From Hymenolepis diminuta (taxonomy: Eukaryota; Platyhelminthes; Cestoda; Cyclophyllidea; Hymenolepididae): a DNA stretch of 64,000 bases. Location of the stretch: contig CAADRB010000009.1 in assembly GCA_900708905.1 (NCBI GenBank), forward strand, positions 2,334,816-2,398,815, given 5' to 3'. Every line of letters begins with the position of its first letter. Position 1 is the stretch's first letter. A model generated the notes under the pieces. That model was not told the DNA's origin, searched no databases, and saw only the letters and a list, made by a program, of their open reading frames with translations. A program made the position numbers and the translations under genes. Of this stretch, positions 49,690 to 63,573 are shown in pieces.

Positions 49690-52023
49690 GTAACCCCAGT
49701 CCACATGTTTTTATTGCACCCGTATCTCCTTAATATTAGTAGTCAGGCACAAACTCTGTCTTCTGTCCTTTTTGGGGTTCCAAGCCAAGGGTTCTCGGGA
49801 TAAGTTAGATTCAAAAATCGTAAGAATTTACCTCCACGAATTAGAAAAGGACTTGTTTTACGGTATGAATATTTATTTTAGGGAGGATGCAGGTAAAATG
49901 AAGAATTAATGCTTAGTCACCAAAACCACAGACAATTTCTAACGCAAAGTTAATTACATCATATCATATTTACTAACTGAAAAACAAAATAACTGCTTGC
50001 AAAAACAAATTATTATGCTAAATTAGTCAACAACTGAAGATCAACATTTTCCGATCAATGCTGAAATTACGATAGAGGTAAACAAGTCACAATTAAGGTC
50101 TAATATTTATTTTTAAGCTCTAAATTTCCTAACCGACACGTCCATATCCACTGTATTTGGATTAACTTCTAATACGAAAAGTTATCACTTTGCAACCAAA
50201 TCCGATCCGGGATTTTTCTTCAGTGGCACTCGTAGCGAATGCTACACCAGAGGCCTTTTTGCTACAGCCAGGTAATCCTCCTAAGCAGTCTAGCTAGCGT
50301 CTAGCAGAGTCCTTCATTATAAATTTGCTCCCGAAATTAGTTAGGCTGCGCCCAGAGTAGCGAGAACAAGAAAGGTGTTGAGTGGAGAGGGTTTATTGAT
50401 CCGTAAGCAGTGAGATAGTAAGAATTTTAAGCGAACGGAGTTCCTTAGGAGTCGCTCTCCTCGAGCTTGGTCCTTAAATACAAGCAACACTAAGCTGCAG
50501 GGGTAATGATTGCTGACTGGCTGAGGTCTCTGCGCGTGAACCGCACAAACTCAATCTAGGTAAGATGGTGTTGATAAATAAGCACTCTCCTAAAGGATTA
50601 AAAATCTTAGCTTCAGAAAACAAATTATTAAAAAATATCGGATCAAATTTTACTGCATTTTTCTGTTATTGTTCTGAATGTTTGACTTCGTCATGGATTT
50701 ATATCAAGCTGAAATATTCTTGGACTCGACAAATAACGAATAAAATTCCCTAAGATGATCTTCCTTCTACAACACTAACACAATATCACCCCTACGATGT
50801 GCCGCTTCAGTGCTTGCATTAAGGCTTCTGAAATAACGTGAGAGAACGGATCTATTGGAGCCACACCAATTGTACAAACAGGCAAACACACAGCGGGACC
50901 ACCTGTGGACACTATAGTGGAGATCTTATCGTCTATCAGTCATTTCTAATCGCCAGGTGTTGACAGACGTCTGCTGGCTATAGCAACTTCCATCGTCGTG
51001 AATGAAGCATATTATGTTAAATGTCTGTAATTACGTTATGTGGATTGGAACCGCATCGATCTAATAGACGGAATGAGCCAAGTCACTCATATCGCCAGAT
51101 CAATATGGAGGTGGCTGGGAAGCTACCTCAATTTATTGATAAGTAAATTAGATTTATAATCAGAACATTTCCTCATTAGACGTCAAATCATGTCTCATCA
51201 TCAACGTCTCGGAGTGATGAATGACATCTGTTTGGGTGTTTATGTGAAAATGCTGGACCGCCTGTTGATATTGTAGCCAAGATCTTATTGTCAGTCAGTC
51301 AGTCATTTCTTATGGCAATCGATAGCCATAAACTAAGAGTATTGAGATACCTTAAGCTACAAAACCAATTCGCAGTAGTTTATTTTTGTAAGTTAACTGG
51401 AATTATTTAAGGTTTATAAATATGTTTCGAAAACTATTATAATCATTTACTATTTACGTATCTATACTGTATTTATCGGAATACTTTATTCATATTGTTG
51501 ATTAACATATTACTATCTAAACTGATTTTAAAGTACTGCATGAATTGCATTAAATATTTACAGTATCCGTATTTGTTTTACGAGTATATGAACATTAACC
51601 AGCATTGAAGGACGGGGTGTGTTTGACATATATATAAATTAACGAATCAGTGTCGCTCTTAACTCGTGGTTTGGATTCTGTTGTGTATCTTGTTTGCTGT
51701 TGTATGTATAGGTTTCCGATATTAAAATTATAAAAGGGAAATCTTAATGTGCAATTACATTGCAATTTTGGAAATGCGTTAAATTAAAAATACATTGCAT
51801 TTATAGTCATCAGCACCTTTATAACCTAGCATTTCTATAATTTATGTACTGCAAGGATGCTTATTATATTTTTATTTTGCGTGTTATAATTGCGGTAATT
51901 TGCTTGCGTTATTATTACGCTTGTTTTATTTCGATATATTTATATTTTCCAAAATAATCGTTGTTAACGTAGCGTTTTTGCCATCTATTTAGCTTTTCAA
52001 GTAAATTTTACGCAAGCTGAATA
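49690..52023. other. Repeat-rich stretch upstream of two divergent genes
   Basis: It separates exon A (minus) from the choline kinase start (plus), so promoters for both could lie here. 50210-50545 is GC-richer, with no frame of note, and looks like part of an old element. 50880-50950 and 51255-51315 are diverged direct repeats. The last 350 bp before the kinase ATG are AT-rich. Confidence 0.45.
50880..51315 (+). repeat. Diverged direct repeats about 370 bp apart
   Basis: 'gcgggaccacctgtgga..' with 'gagatcttatcgtc' and 'cagtcatttct' (50893-50948) matches 'gctggaccgcctgttga..' with 'aagatcttattgtc' and 'cagtcatttct' (51251-51310) in the same order. About 55-60 bases each. The intervening DNA shows no clear repeat unit. 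Confidence 0.5.
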
Positions 52024-52238
52024 ATGACAACTAATGATGGTGATGTTTATACTGACGTTCTGGGAGATCCCTTCAACAATGCTGAAGAAGTTCCATGTAT
52101 GGATGCTGTCTCCCCAAATCAATTAGAAGAAGCAAACCATTTAAAATCGTATATTTTAAATCGTCTTCGTCGCCATTGTGCTAAATCTCTCATGGGATCA
52201 TGGGCCAATCCGCAGAATATTGATATTATGGAAGTAGG
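52024..52238 (+). CDS. Choline/ethanolamine kinase, first coding exon
   Basis: Choline/ethanolamine kinases phosphorylate choline or ethanolamine with ATP, the first step of the CDP-choline and CDP-ethanolamine routes to membrane phospholipids. This exon has 71 codons and two bases, from the first ATG (MTTNDGDVYTD) to a GTAAGC donor. The first 35 residues are an acidic, variable leader. Then comes LKSYILNRLRRHCAKSLMGSW, matching the family's N-terminal helix, and DIMEVG leading to the glycine-rich loop completed in the next exon. The two bases carried over plus T form a Gly codon. The 184-nt intron that follows is short for this window. Confidence 0.88.
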
Positions 52239-52422
52239 GTAAGCTTTTTTCCTGTTTTACGTTTTGTTCCAAACTTCTTTTCATTATCAAAATAACTGGA
52301 TTTCATTTTCCATTTGATAAATTAGGTGTAGCCGATGACACACTAGTTCCACGCGTTTACAAAATGTTACAATGTTGACAGAATGTGAAATAAATGGAAT
52401 TTTTGTGTTTTCTTTTCTATAG

Positions 52423-52651
52423 TGGAGGCCTAAGTAACTATCTCTACATGGCTCAGCTGAAGCCTGAAGCTATAGATTCAAGCAGCACTGTACCAAAGAA
52501 GGTCTTTATTCGTGTCTACGGTGAGTTGCTACGCAGCAACATGAACTCTGTGATTCTCGATGCTGTCCTCTTTGCTCTTCTTTCTGAAAAGCGACTTGGA
52601 CCTAAACTCTTTGGTGTTTTCCCCGGTGGCAGGATTGAAGAATTTGTTGAG
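52423..52651 (+). CDS. Choline/ethanolamine kinase, second coding exon
   Basis: A 229-nt exon following the acceptor cttttctatag and ending at a GTTAGT donor in phase 0. It encodes GGLSNYLYMAQL (the nucleotide-binding loop, GGLSN in human enzymes), KKVFIRVYGELL (the beta strand with the ATP-contacting Arg), SVILDAVLFALLSEKRLGPKLFGVFPGGRIEEFVE. This run is diagnostic: human enzymes have the same order LESVMFAILAERSLGP-LYG-FP-GRLEQ. Together the two exons give residues 1-148, roughly the first 40 percent. The catalytic HxD loop and the IDFEY motif are not found downstream in the window. Confidence 0.93.
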
Positions 52652-54072
52652 GTTAGTTGTTTCACGATTTCATATATATTTATCCATCTACACATATTTC
52701 TCTATCATTGTTTACTCTATCAGACCATTTATGAAAATGTTTAAAATAATCTGTGTGTCACAAATGTGATACAAATAAAAGATGAAAGCTGACCATAGCT
52801 GTACTCGTAGACAGACCCTTTTATAATGAAACTTTTAAGCACACTTAGATTGGCGCATTATTAAATTTATTTAGTCGCCAACTAGTGTACCTATTGATCA
52901 CCAAATTCACACTGCTGAAAATCCCCCTTTCTTCATGCGTTTTATAGTATCACTCATTGTTGCCGGTAAACTAGCATTGATCTGCATCTAAAGAAAGTTC
53001 GCGTACACAGTTTGTTCATTCGCCAAAGCATTTTTGGATAGTATTTTCCTGCTTAATGTGTATGTCGACAGCTGGGTCATTCCGCCTCCCATTTCCCCAT
53101 AAACACTTCTACCGCTTATCTTTTACCTCTTCTTCGTGTTTGATTATACATTGCAGGGTTTACTGATAAGCATCATAGTTATTTTTACATATATTACCTT
53201 TACAGACTGGCTGCAGAGCAGAGTTGTTGTTTTTCTTAGTGCCAGAATTCAACAAATTAGATTCGTTTTTCTCTATCTTTGGGCAGTCTGTGTTTGCATG
53301 CGCTTTTGGGGTTTTTTTATTAACTTTCTGAACACGGTGCTGAGTCACATGTTTGAGGTGATCTATTCCGCTTTTAAATGGACTCAGTTGTCAATATAGT
53401 TGTCATTAATACTTATTGCAGTTTGCCTACTCTAGTATTGCACAACCGCTTCATAAAATTGACTTTTAAAGTTCAGTTGAACTTAATCGTGTACTGGATT
53501 GTGTTTTTACTTTAAGATGCTGGTCTTATTGAAACAGTGATGGTTTTTTGACAGTTGAATTCTAGATAGAGTCAAAAAGAGTTGCTAGTTTAAGTATCCA
53601 TTAAATGAAGATGTTTTTTTGGGACTAATTTTAAGGAGAAATTGATAAGGTCTCGTTTAATGATCATGCCAAATAGTATCCAATGCAGCTGGTCATTTCG
53701 TCCACTATATGCTTAGTGAACCTCTGACCTCTGACATGATAGACACGTGCACTGATCATAAGAAAATTCAACCTAGGTAGGTAGGTTGGTCCACTAACTT
53801 GACCTTTCTAATATGCATAGGTTTCGCGGCTGAACCACCTGTGTAATGTGCGAGTATTGGCCTTGCTTTCATTTTATTGAGTTGGATGGAATAGGCTAGC
53901 CGTGTTTATTATTGGCAAATATTGATAAAATTTTAGTCCTCATTTTCAATTTTGTTTTTAATGATTGGTTCATTTCTAACTTTATTTTAAGAACGAGAAA
54001 TTGCTTTTTCGTATTATTATGCTGGAATCGAGATTAGCGTCCGCTATTATTAATATTGCTCCGATATTGCAG

Positions 54073-54120
54073 GTTTTGAACACAAGCACACGAAAGTTCC
54101 AATGAAGGAAAGAATAGAAG
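54073..54120 (+). CDS. Weak microexon candidate
   Basis: A good acceptor (ctccgatattgcag) and a GTAAAT donor frame 48 nt that are open in one frame (FEHKHTKVPMKERIEG). Phase 1 at both ends does not fit the phase-0 end of the kinase exon 2, and the peptide matches no kinase segment known to me. Low support. Confidence 0.18.
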
Positions 54121-57100
54121 GTAAATTCAATAGTGAATGAAGGCGGGACATCAAGTGTCTTAATTTATCTGATTTCTGGAAGCATTGGGCCACAGAGTAC
54201 GTAATTTACTTCGTAATATCCAAAGTCGATTTTCATAATTTGATCCTTGGGTTTCTGAATAAATTGGTTTAATTGTTTCACTGATCCGTTTACATCTTCT
54301 TATAACAGCTAGCAGGTAGACGAAACTGGCACTTTCGTAATCACTTCTATTGTTCCTTTCTCATACACTTAAATTACCGACATTCATTGTTTTATAGCCG
54401 CTTTAAGTACGTACCTGGTTGTTTACCTACCCTATATTTCCCTAAGGGTGGTAAGTTAGTACTTTAGTATCAGTTTTAGTAATGGTAACTTTAAGTTCAT
54501 ACACTTTGAGACTGATCAATTAATCACTAATCTGTAAAAGTAATACTTACAGCTCTCCTCCCAAGTCGTCTCCTTTCAGAATCGATATGGTTTTCACATA
54601 TTTCAACTCTTTCCGTCAACTGAATTATTATCTCTGATCAACTGATTCGTCATTAGAATATGTCTACTTTGATGGAGGTTTTTTCATAACCATGATGGAT
54701 GAAATATGTAATATAGATATTTTTGTAGCTGTCATATTGTCACTTGTGATGCTTTGTCTCTCTCCTTAAGTTTTGCCTAAAATTTCCTGACGGTCTTTGT
54801 ATTGATAGTTGTACTCAATAAACTGATTAACGAACGTCGCTACACTTTGACAACCTGGTATTTTCTTGATCTGGTCTAGAGATCTTTATACGGAGTCACT
54901 GCAATTATCTTCCACACTTGACCCCTGTATTTGAACAGCTTAGGTATGAAAAACTTACGTATATCGTATGTCTACATAATTTGATAGGCTCTGATTATAT
55001 GCAGGATCGTTGCACTATATTACAGGTTCTTTGAAATCCTCCCTAATTTTCTCTCATAAAAGCTAAACTTTATTGTGTATGATGGTATTTCACAAAAGTA
55101 TGGCACTTACCAGGCGCTATTTGTTTATACTGCCACTACTACTGAAAAGGACCCCATGACTGTTGAACTCCAAACAGGCCAAGTTGAACACGCGACAGCG
55201 GATGTTGTTATGGCACTGTTTACTAAGCGTGTGATAAATTTCATTCACTGACTGGCTGCTGGTGAAAATCGCCTCTGAGTATTTACAAACTTGTTTAATA
55301 CTCGTTATGACTTTATTAACACTGCACTCTCGTGCGTTCACCTAATTTTGCCAATTATACATATCACATGCCTGACACTCCGAATTTAGATAGTTGGTGG
55401 GTTGTCAAAAGGAGCCTGAGCAATACCCTTTATTCCCTCTCTCTCTTCCCCCATAATTTAGCTGGACACGAACTAATTAATTATTAAATTTTATCAGTAT
55501 TAAATTGATGCTAGTTTGCTGTTGTAGTACAGAAGGAGAAGAGGGAGGATGTCTACCTAACTTTAACTACTATTAACTTAATTCAGTAGTATTATCTAGG
55601 ATAGATAAATAAGTAGGATGCAGAGTAGTTTATGAGATGCCCCTTTGGTCTCCACAAGAACGGGTTGTGTATGTCGAATTGTGGGTGAGCTAGTAAGTGG
55701 GGATCGAACCTAAGATCAAGCAAGGGGCCACGTTTACTTGTAAGTTCCTTTTGATTTATTCTATCCTCTCAACTTAATGGTGTGTATATCAGTAGTTTGC
55801 TAGGCCCTCAAGCAGTCAAATCGGTCTTGTGTGCAATCTATGACTTACTACTTTATATTTCACGTGAAGGAATGTGAGGATTTGTACTTTGACAAAATCT
55901 TTGTGTCATTCTTGACTACTTCACGTCAATTATTCTAGCTCCTTCTAAAAAGGGAATTTCTTCCTTTGCCTAAATCCCAATTAATGAATTTATGCGCATG
56001 GGATATATGAACCAACTGCATCTAGTCTAGACTCGTAAGAGATGCCAAATTTAGATTCTTGAATACCTATATTTCGAATATTTCTGTGTCTGATAGGGCT
56101 ATTATACACACAAATTTATGTCCTCTCCCTGTGATTGTGGTTAAAAATAGCCCTTCTTTAGTTTTATAATTCAGAAATTTAAAAAAGAGCAAATGAAATC
56201 TGTTAAATTTCGCTGTATCTACCTTCGTAGATGTTCAATTCTGTTCACATTTCACAGATTGAAAATAAACATTTGTCAACGAATGCGGGTCATCTACTTA
56301 TAATGTTTATGTTCCATTGACTTTGATAGTTGACTAGCTGTGCTTATATGTAGAGGTAAATCAGGTAATTTATTCGCTAGTTAAGTTGTCAGTGGTTCAG
56401 AATGTCAGTAATCATAATAAATGTTAGAAGTTCAATTCGTAGCCAACCACCAGTTCCAGTAGAGGTGTGATCACTCAAAGTTACAAACGGGTGTAGCTTG
56501 AGATATAGGTTTTCTTTTGCTATGAAACAAATTAGAAGTTATTCGCGAAACTGGCAGTCAGGAAGGTACAAATATTTATCATTGAAAAAAACAGTATCCA
56601 TTAAAAGCTAAACCAATAAACAGCCATCGATTTAGCAGAATATGATGCTCTGAAAAATCTTAAGGCAAGAGGGTATTAAAGGAAAAGGGACAATAATCAA
56701 TGCTTGATGTCAAGGAAAAACTCTTAGGACCAAAATCTTTGAATTCCACTTTCCTCTCTCCCGTAAATATATTGTTGAAAACTGTGTATTTCCCTAAACA
56801 CTAACCTGTAATTGGTCATTTTGAAAAAATTCAATTAACGTACCTCAAAGTGATATCTCAGACTAAAATCAGAAGTATTGAACGTGCTGACAATCTTCTG
56901 GAGCACGCCTCGAACTTTGCGGACATATCTAATATGTTTATGTTCTAAGTTTTACTATTTCTCTAGTATTTGATTTCGTTTGTATTCGGATAGGCTTAGC
57001 TGCTCGATGCTATGCACTTTCCACATTATTAAACTAGATGGTGACCCGCTTAGAAATAAACCTGTTTTTTAAATGTCATGTCGGTTCGACTGACTCTTGA

Positions 57101-57639
57101 ACATTTAATGAGCTGGTAGTGTTCCTTCTGATCTCATAAGGAATTTTTAACCTTTGAAAGTATGTAATTTGTCAAAAAAGTTTGAGGTAGGTATATTTGG
57201 TTTGTGACAAATAGATTGCATTATATCCTGTCAGTCTTTATCTTTCACTTATTGTAAGCGCTGAAGCAATATGATCTCCCCGGTTATATGTTTTATGTTA
57301 ATGATATTGCATAATGGTATGTTATTGTTAAATGAAGGTCATTAACAGGGTCATTATTTATTGAAAAAGTTTGTTGATCACTAAGACAGAAGCTGAACGT
57401 TTATCATCTTTTAATCGTACGAAGAACCTATTTGAATACACACAAAAGTGCTGTTAGATACTTAAGATTGCAGATGAATTCTGTTTTAAAACATGTAAGC
57501 ACAGGTATAATTTAGGCTGCTTATGCGATATTGTTAGATTACACTAATGCACTACTAAAATTGATCAGATTCAGAAGATCCACACAAAGCTCACAAGGCA
57601 GCTTGCTTTCACTCTATTGATTTGAAAGTGTGTGAAAAG

Positions 57640-57740
57640 ACTGGATCTCTAATTGGCCAATGGTACAGAGCTGGTGAGATTGTATTCCCAGGCACACGTG
57701 TAGGAACCCAATAATCAATAGTCCAGTACACGAAGTCTGT
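57640..57740 (+). repeat. Dispersed repeat family A, tail module copy 4
   Basis: Blocks 'aattggccaatgg', 'tattcccaggcacacgtgtag' and 'aacccaataatcaatagtccagtacacgaag' (read in parts) match the other tails. Plus orientation again. Confidence 0.55.
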
Positions 57741-60700
57741 GAATTCTATTCAGTTTGATTTGGCTTCAATCAGAACTAATCGAAAAGTTGGTCGTTCCTT
57801 TCTCAACGTATCTTTTATTAATACATTGGTTTTGTTCACAATTGTTTACACTAAATTAACCAAACTCCTGTAGCTATTACTTCGGAATCAGAGCAGGATT
57901 TGCTTTGGAATGGGGAAGATACTAGATCGATAAATAACATGTTTTGAACAAATATTAACCCACCCACAGAGATGTGAGACCAAATGTAGACTTAAAGTGT
58001 TGCTCAACAATTTGTGCGAGAATATTTTTAAATGGAAATAAGAAAAGTTTTGCGGTAGGTATACAACTTACGAATGCGATACTTGAAGAACTCAGGTAAA
58101 TGTTAAAAGTATAGTTTTCGCTGCTGTTATCTAGATACCTAATAGATATTTATGAGGCTAGTGTTAATCGAAATAACTTCTATTTTGCCTATTCTCATGC
58201 TGACTAAGTAACGCAGCTTTTAGATATTCTAAAGCATTCTTATCTCGTAAATCTTAATGATTTTTACTAGCGTATTAAATAGGATTGAAGAAATTGAAAA
58301 GTATATTTCCAGCTGCTGATGTCAAAAACTGATCTAAAGAGTACAAGCCGACTGTATAACTCCCAAGCTCAACTAGGGATCGCTTTTCAACATTCATCTT
58401 CAGTTTTACCCGAAAGTTTCTGACGGTCTTTGCATCTATCTGACCGCATATACTTTCGTTATTATCTTTCATCGTCTTTGCATTTGAATAAATGGTTTCT
58501 ACTTAAGTTCACTGTATGCTGCCGATAACTTATCACACTCTTGGTCATTTAAATGTCTAGAGGTATTTACATATGTAGTGTTACTTATCACCAACCTTTT
58601 GGAATTTCAAAACTATTTGTCACACCAAGACAACACTTATGGAAAATAAAAAAAAACCATGCAATCTTGTTGTGATGCATCAGTTTCGTACGTTGTTTCG
58701 ACTACATGTGACCTCGTTTAAAGACTACGCACGTGACCTCTATTTCGTTGTAGACCACTGCATTGGCACAATTTCCCGATTCTTGCTTATTATAACGATT
58801 CCGCTAATTTTCTTACGGCATACAAATGTCTCTCCGATTTATGATTTCTGACTTGGCTTTCCTTTTTTTTGATCAGTAGTGGTTGCGGATTTTCTCAAGT
58901 AGCATTTTACAAATCCTATCTGTCTAGGTCGACGCTTGACTAGGGGTATTCATAAAGTTAATTTATAATATGTTAGAACATTTATTCACTTTGAGTGAAT
59001 ACTGCTTATTGAACACTACTATGTTAAAATCGTACAAGCCGTTTTAATGTAAGATCATTCTGCTTTTTCAACCGCCCATCATAATTTACCAATTGGTTAA
59101 TAAGCATCGGATATCGTGGACGAAACTTGACTCAGTAATTCAGGTGATGAACCATGATATTTGAAGTTGGAAACTTGAACTTCCCCACTCAGTAAAAATT
59201 GCATAGTCAGATTCGAAAAATAAATGAGTGAAGACTCTTTGCTTTTCTACAATGGAAAATTGTAAAATTCTTTGTCTTAGTGTGAGATATAATTTTATAA
59301 AAATATTGGACGCACGTGGAGTATTCTGCTAAATTGTATTTGTAAATGATTTTTTTAACTTTTTGCTTAGTCTCATTTGGAGTACAAAATGAATCCGGTA
59401 ATTTAGCTAAAGCCCCCTTAGCTAGAATCAACTACCTGCTCTGTTGGAACTGCTCTACGTTTTATCGAGATAGTATGACCACCCACTCAATTCAGTCAAC
59501 TGATTAATATGCTCTGAACATCGTTGATATGAGCCCACACAGGAATCTGAGGAGAGGTTTCTGAAATTTCAACTTTGGAATATCAGGGCATGATGTAATA
59601 AGCTATACTCCAAAATTTAAATGAACTTGGACTCTCCTGACTCTATTCTTGAGCCTCATCTCTTTACCTTTTATTGAATGGTCGCACTATTCTTAGCATT
59701 TAGATTGCAAACGAGTCGCTTTACGATGAGTAATAATAACATATACTTTTAAATTGCTAAGCGTTAGATGAAAATGATATAATACGGAGTTAAAATGTGA
59801 CGATTTAACCTTTCCTCTAACTTCTGGAGTACTGTGAGGTAAGTAGCAGGTCCCTTCCTTCCTCTTTCACTTCCTTTCTGCTCCCTTTGTCTCCTCGTGC
59901 CTTTACAGGGGCGTTGTCTATTATCCCGTTGAAATTGATGGGCTCCCAATAGCTTCAGTAGTAATAGCGGTAGTTGATTTTACGCACACACCACTTCCTG
60001 GGCATACACATAAAATATTGCCCCATCCTTAAAACACTCCTTCTCTCTACTACTACTGTTGCGCGCGAGTGTTTTATGTATAGCCCTAGTCGTAAGCCCA
60101 ACAAATACTGCCTACTGCCTGCTTATCATCGCATATTGGCCTAGATTGGCACTGACACTGTTGCCTGCTCCCAAAAATCATTAGAGTGAACCTTATAATT
60201 ATTTTGCTTTCGTTCGGTCCTTCATCTATTATTTCGGGTCATGTACTAGACAGGTGTGATGTCCTGATTGACTAACCCAATCTTGTATAAATTTTTTGAG
60301 TTAGCCCTCCCTCAAACTCATAAGGCTATTATGACAAGTTTATAACCTAGGGACAACCAGAGAAATTTTATCAATGTATTGCCCCCTTACAAGCTTCTAC
60401 GAACTTATCTACAGCAAGAGTGGAAGGAGCTGGAGGCTGTGGCATGATTATTTGCAATATAGAGAACGAAGAATCTTTGAATGAGGCAGCATAGGATAAC
60501 GAAAATTGCCAAACTGTTGACTCTTCTAAACCATTAAGGATTTTAATTTACAATCGGAAGTGGGGAAGATACCTTTCCTACGAAAGAGAACGAAACGTGT
60601 ATTAGCCTGCTAAAAAGTGCCTGAATAGAACGTAAAAAGGCTCTGGGTATGGGAATTAGATAACTGATACAAGTGGATAAGCAACAGTGGTATATTTCAA

Positions 60701-60867
60701 TGTCACTTTATAGCCTTTATGAGGTTCCTTCCATAAATGTTGATAATATTTATTAATATAGATTTTTTGTGGCAAATTGGATGTGGCTGAGGGGAATAGT
60801 CTGGGGAAAGGGCAGGGGAATTTGCTCTATGGGAATCGAGATTTTACTTCTTTCCTTCTTACTTCAG

Positions 60868-60975
60868 AAGAATATATACCGCTGCTTTTTTGAAGAGGCT
60901 CACACTGAATTTGATGTCAACGTTGATGATGATTCTTTGATATGCGGCGTTTCAAATAACCTTGTATTTTATTAG
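60868..60975 (+). CDS. Weak terminal-exon candidate
   Basis: A very strong acceptor (ttctttccttcttacttcag) opens a phase-0 frame KNIYRCFFEEAHTEF, then VNVDDDSLICGVSN, with TAG at 60973. Composition is protein-like for about 30 codons. No clear donor or polyadenylation signal, and no match to choline kinase. Confidence 0.22.
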   Translation, partial: KNIYRCFFEEAHTEFDVNVDDDSLICGVSNNLVFY

Positions 60976-63495
60976 ACTTTAAAAATCGGAAAATTGGCAG
61001 TGAAAGTTACTTTTATCATCGCACGTGAGGAACAGTGGTTCCGTCGATAGTACAAAACAATTGGCTTCTTTTCCACGAACTTTTGCATACAGTTGACAGC
61101 TACTGTAATTTTATTTATTTTTTAGTATTATTCAAAAGATAGAAAGAGTTATATTTTTATTATTTCGGGTCCTGCTGTTTAACTTTATTCTATTGTGCCT
61201 TAAATTTTCATCCACGTAGAAGAATTACATGGGTTTATGTTGTAGATTATGTTGCGATCGGTTATGTATGTGGATTAGGAAGGAAATAGAGCGCATCTAT
61301 TGATTGTTGAGATCGGTATTTTTTCCTTAGTTTTCTCTCTATTCTTATTTTGATTTTGGGCAGAGGAATTTCCCTGTCGATTAACGTGAATAATTGTTGA
61401 TAATGGTCGATTTTACTTAAAGAATTTTCTGTAAAAATGGTTTCATTACAGAGGTGATAAGATTTGGAGACTAATACCTCTATTTTGAATCATTCGTATT
61501 TGAAGAGTCGGTTTCAGTCAATTTGGAAGACGGTGCGCTGGATATCCATTATTGTAGAAAATGAGGGCCTGTATTTACATTTAACTTTGTTTCCACGTAT
61601 TTACTAAGCCAGTTTTAAGTCTAAGAGTAAAAGAAAGCACTCATTCCAAGCTACATAGGTCGGTACCACCTCCATTTTCATAAATAGAGCGGTTTTTTGT
61701 AAACCATTAATAGAAGACGCGAGGTTGATACTCATCATTTCAAATCAAGGGGAAGGAGCGATCAACTACACCAGTCATTGTGTCTCAAAAGGAGTTTTGC
61801 AGTGGGCATGCTTCTTTTTTCTACCAAGACCAAAAATGGGGAATATATGCAAGTGTGTATCCATCTAGTGCTGTCGTTAATGCCAAATTTTCAATAATGT
61901 AGTTTCGTTTATAATCTATATGTATTCACTTCATTTGTAATTTTATACGCAAGTGTTTGTTATTTGAAAGTGTCGTGTTGTGCCTTCTACCATGGCCCGT
62001 GTTCATCGTTCTATAAGCTATCGTTATCGTTAATGAGAAAGATCATTCCAATAAGTGACCTCATTTATCGATAGGGTTTCAGTCCATTTAGTCATCAGAT
62101 GATAATCTGTTGATCAGTTATGTGACCACATTTGAATCGCCCACATGTAGTATGACATGGTTTCTATCTATGTCATTATTTAAGCAGGTACCTGAATACT
62201 TTGGCTAGTATTAATCGACTGCTCTTCAGAGACACCCTCTAGATAAGAATCTAAAAGCTTTGGAATGTTAGGTTTTTTCTGCAATAAGCTACATCTTTTA
62301 AGTGAAACTTCTTTGATTCCTTAAATTTTCTTCTCTTTTTGTTTCATCTTCATGTTTTATTTGAAGGATATCACTTTTCAGTATCTACAAAATGTATATC
62401 TTTCCACTCAGATTAAGGTCGGAATTATTCTCCTACTTTCTGTTATTCTGCGAATTGTTTGAGAAGGATGTTGTTTGATCACGTCTTTCCGCATCCTTAT
62501 CGTCTTTCACTGAATTCACCCTGGGATTGCATTCCTTTGTATAGAGGTGTCGATGTTTTAAAAATTTGTTTGATAATGAGTAGAAATAAAGTTTAAAGCT
62601 TGTTCTACTTGTAATTTTGACAGTGTAGAATGACAGTGTGTAAATTCTTTACAACTTAGAATCCACCATTTCTGATAATCATCTAATGTTTTATATTTGT
62701 GACCTTAAAGTTCTCATTTTCAGGTAGTTTTGGTGTATACTCGCCTATTTGGTGTCCCTTTATTTCTTCATTACCAAATTTTTTCAACTGAAATCATCAT
62801 ATTTACTTTAACCAGCACCTCTGATTCAATTAACGTCTATTCATTGGCCTAGTTAAGCTACCATGTTTGCTGCTCCATTTCCTTTCGTGTTTACGAGTTG
62901 CATCAAAGATAAAAATTCGCTCAACCTTGGTCGCCAGGCCCGACCAATGAGAGTGCAAAGATTTGATATCTCTCCCCTCATTGAGTATCACTTTTGGGTT
63001 AAATATATCGCTCTCACTCTCGTTTTTGGTACAAATCGCCTTGTTCCCTTTTTTACTTCATAAGGTTAAACTTGAATGCTGTTTATCTATCAGGTTTTTA
63101 TTTTCTTTCCGTTTTTGTTCACTCACTTGTGGCTGGAATAGAGGCAAATGGGAAATGATTTATTAATAATTAAAAACCCTTATTATCGTAATCAGACAAA
63201 AGTTATTTTTGTATTCTCGTAATGGTTTGTGGTTTGGGCTTGCTATCTTTGATTTTTAAGCCTTAGAAATATTAAAACTATTTTGAGAATTAACAAAATG
63301 ATAACCAACTATTTATGTAGAAGAAATATAAAAATAGCATGGAGTTTCATTTGATATTCAAATGGTAGCTACTATTCGGGTCAACAGAAAAATTACTACT
63401 TTTCCTTTCTCATAATGGTTATGTACCCTTGGTGCAACTGGTTAAGTTTTAAGGGAGATAGTATGTTAAAACACGTAACACTTTCTGCTGCACAG

Positions 63496-63573
63496 AGGTT
63501 TAGAGACCTTCTGAACACCTTTTGCGGCCTCAAAACTGACTGCGATATATCTCATGATAATGATGAATACCCA
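63496..63573 (+). CDS. Weak internal-exon candidate
   Basis: The acceptor actttctgctgcacag and a GTCAAG donor frame 26 codons, RFRDLLNTFCGLKTD then SHDNDEYP, phase 0 at both ends. The phase would suit the kinase transcript but the sequence does not resemble the kinase region expected next. Confidence 0.2.

Noticed and set aside
51560..51660. Similarity to the arm of inverted repeat 2 near 48415-48470
   Set aside because: Only two short AT-rich blocks agree; not enough to call a repeat.
53136..53399. Hydrophobic 87-codon open frame after choline kinase exon 2
   Set aside because: Preceded by an AG, but the sequence is T-driven hydrophobic translation and does not match the kinase segment expected next.
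59764..59949. Minus-strand basic open frame (RQRPCKGTRRQ and so on)
   Set aside because: Low-complexity purine-rich sequence; no splice or homology support.
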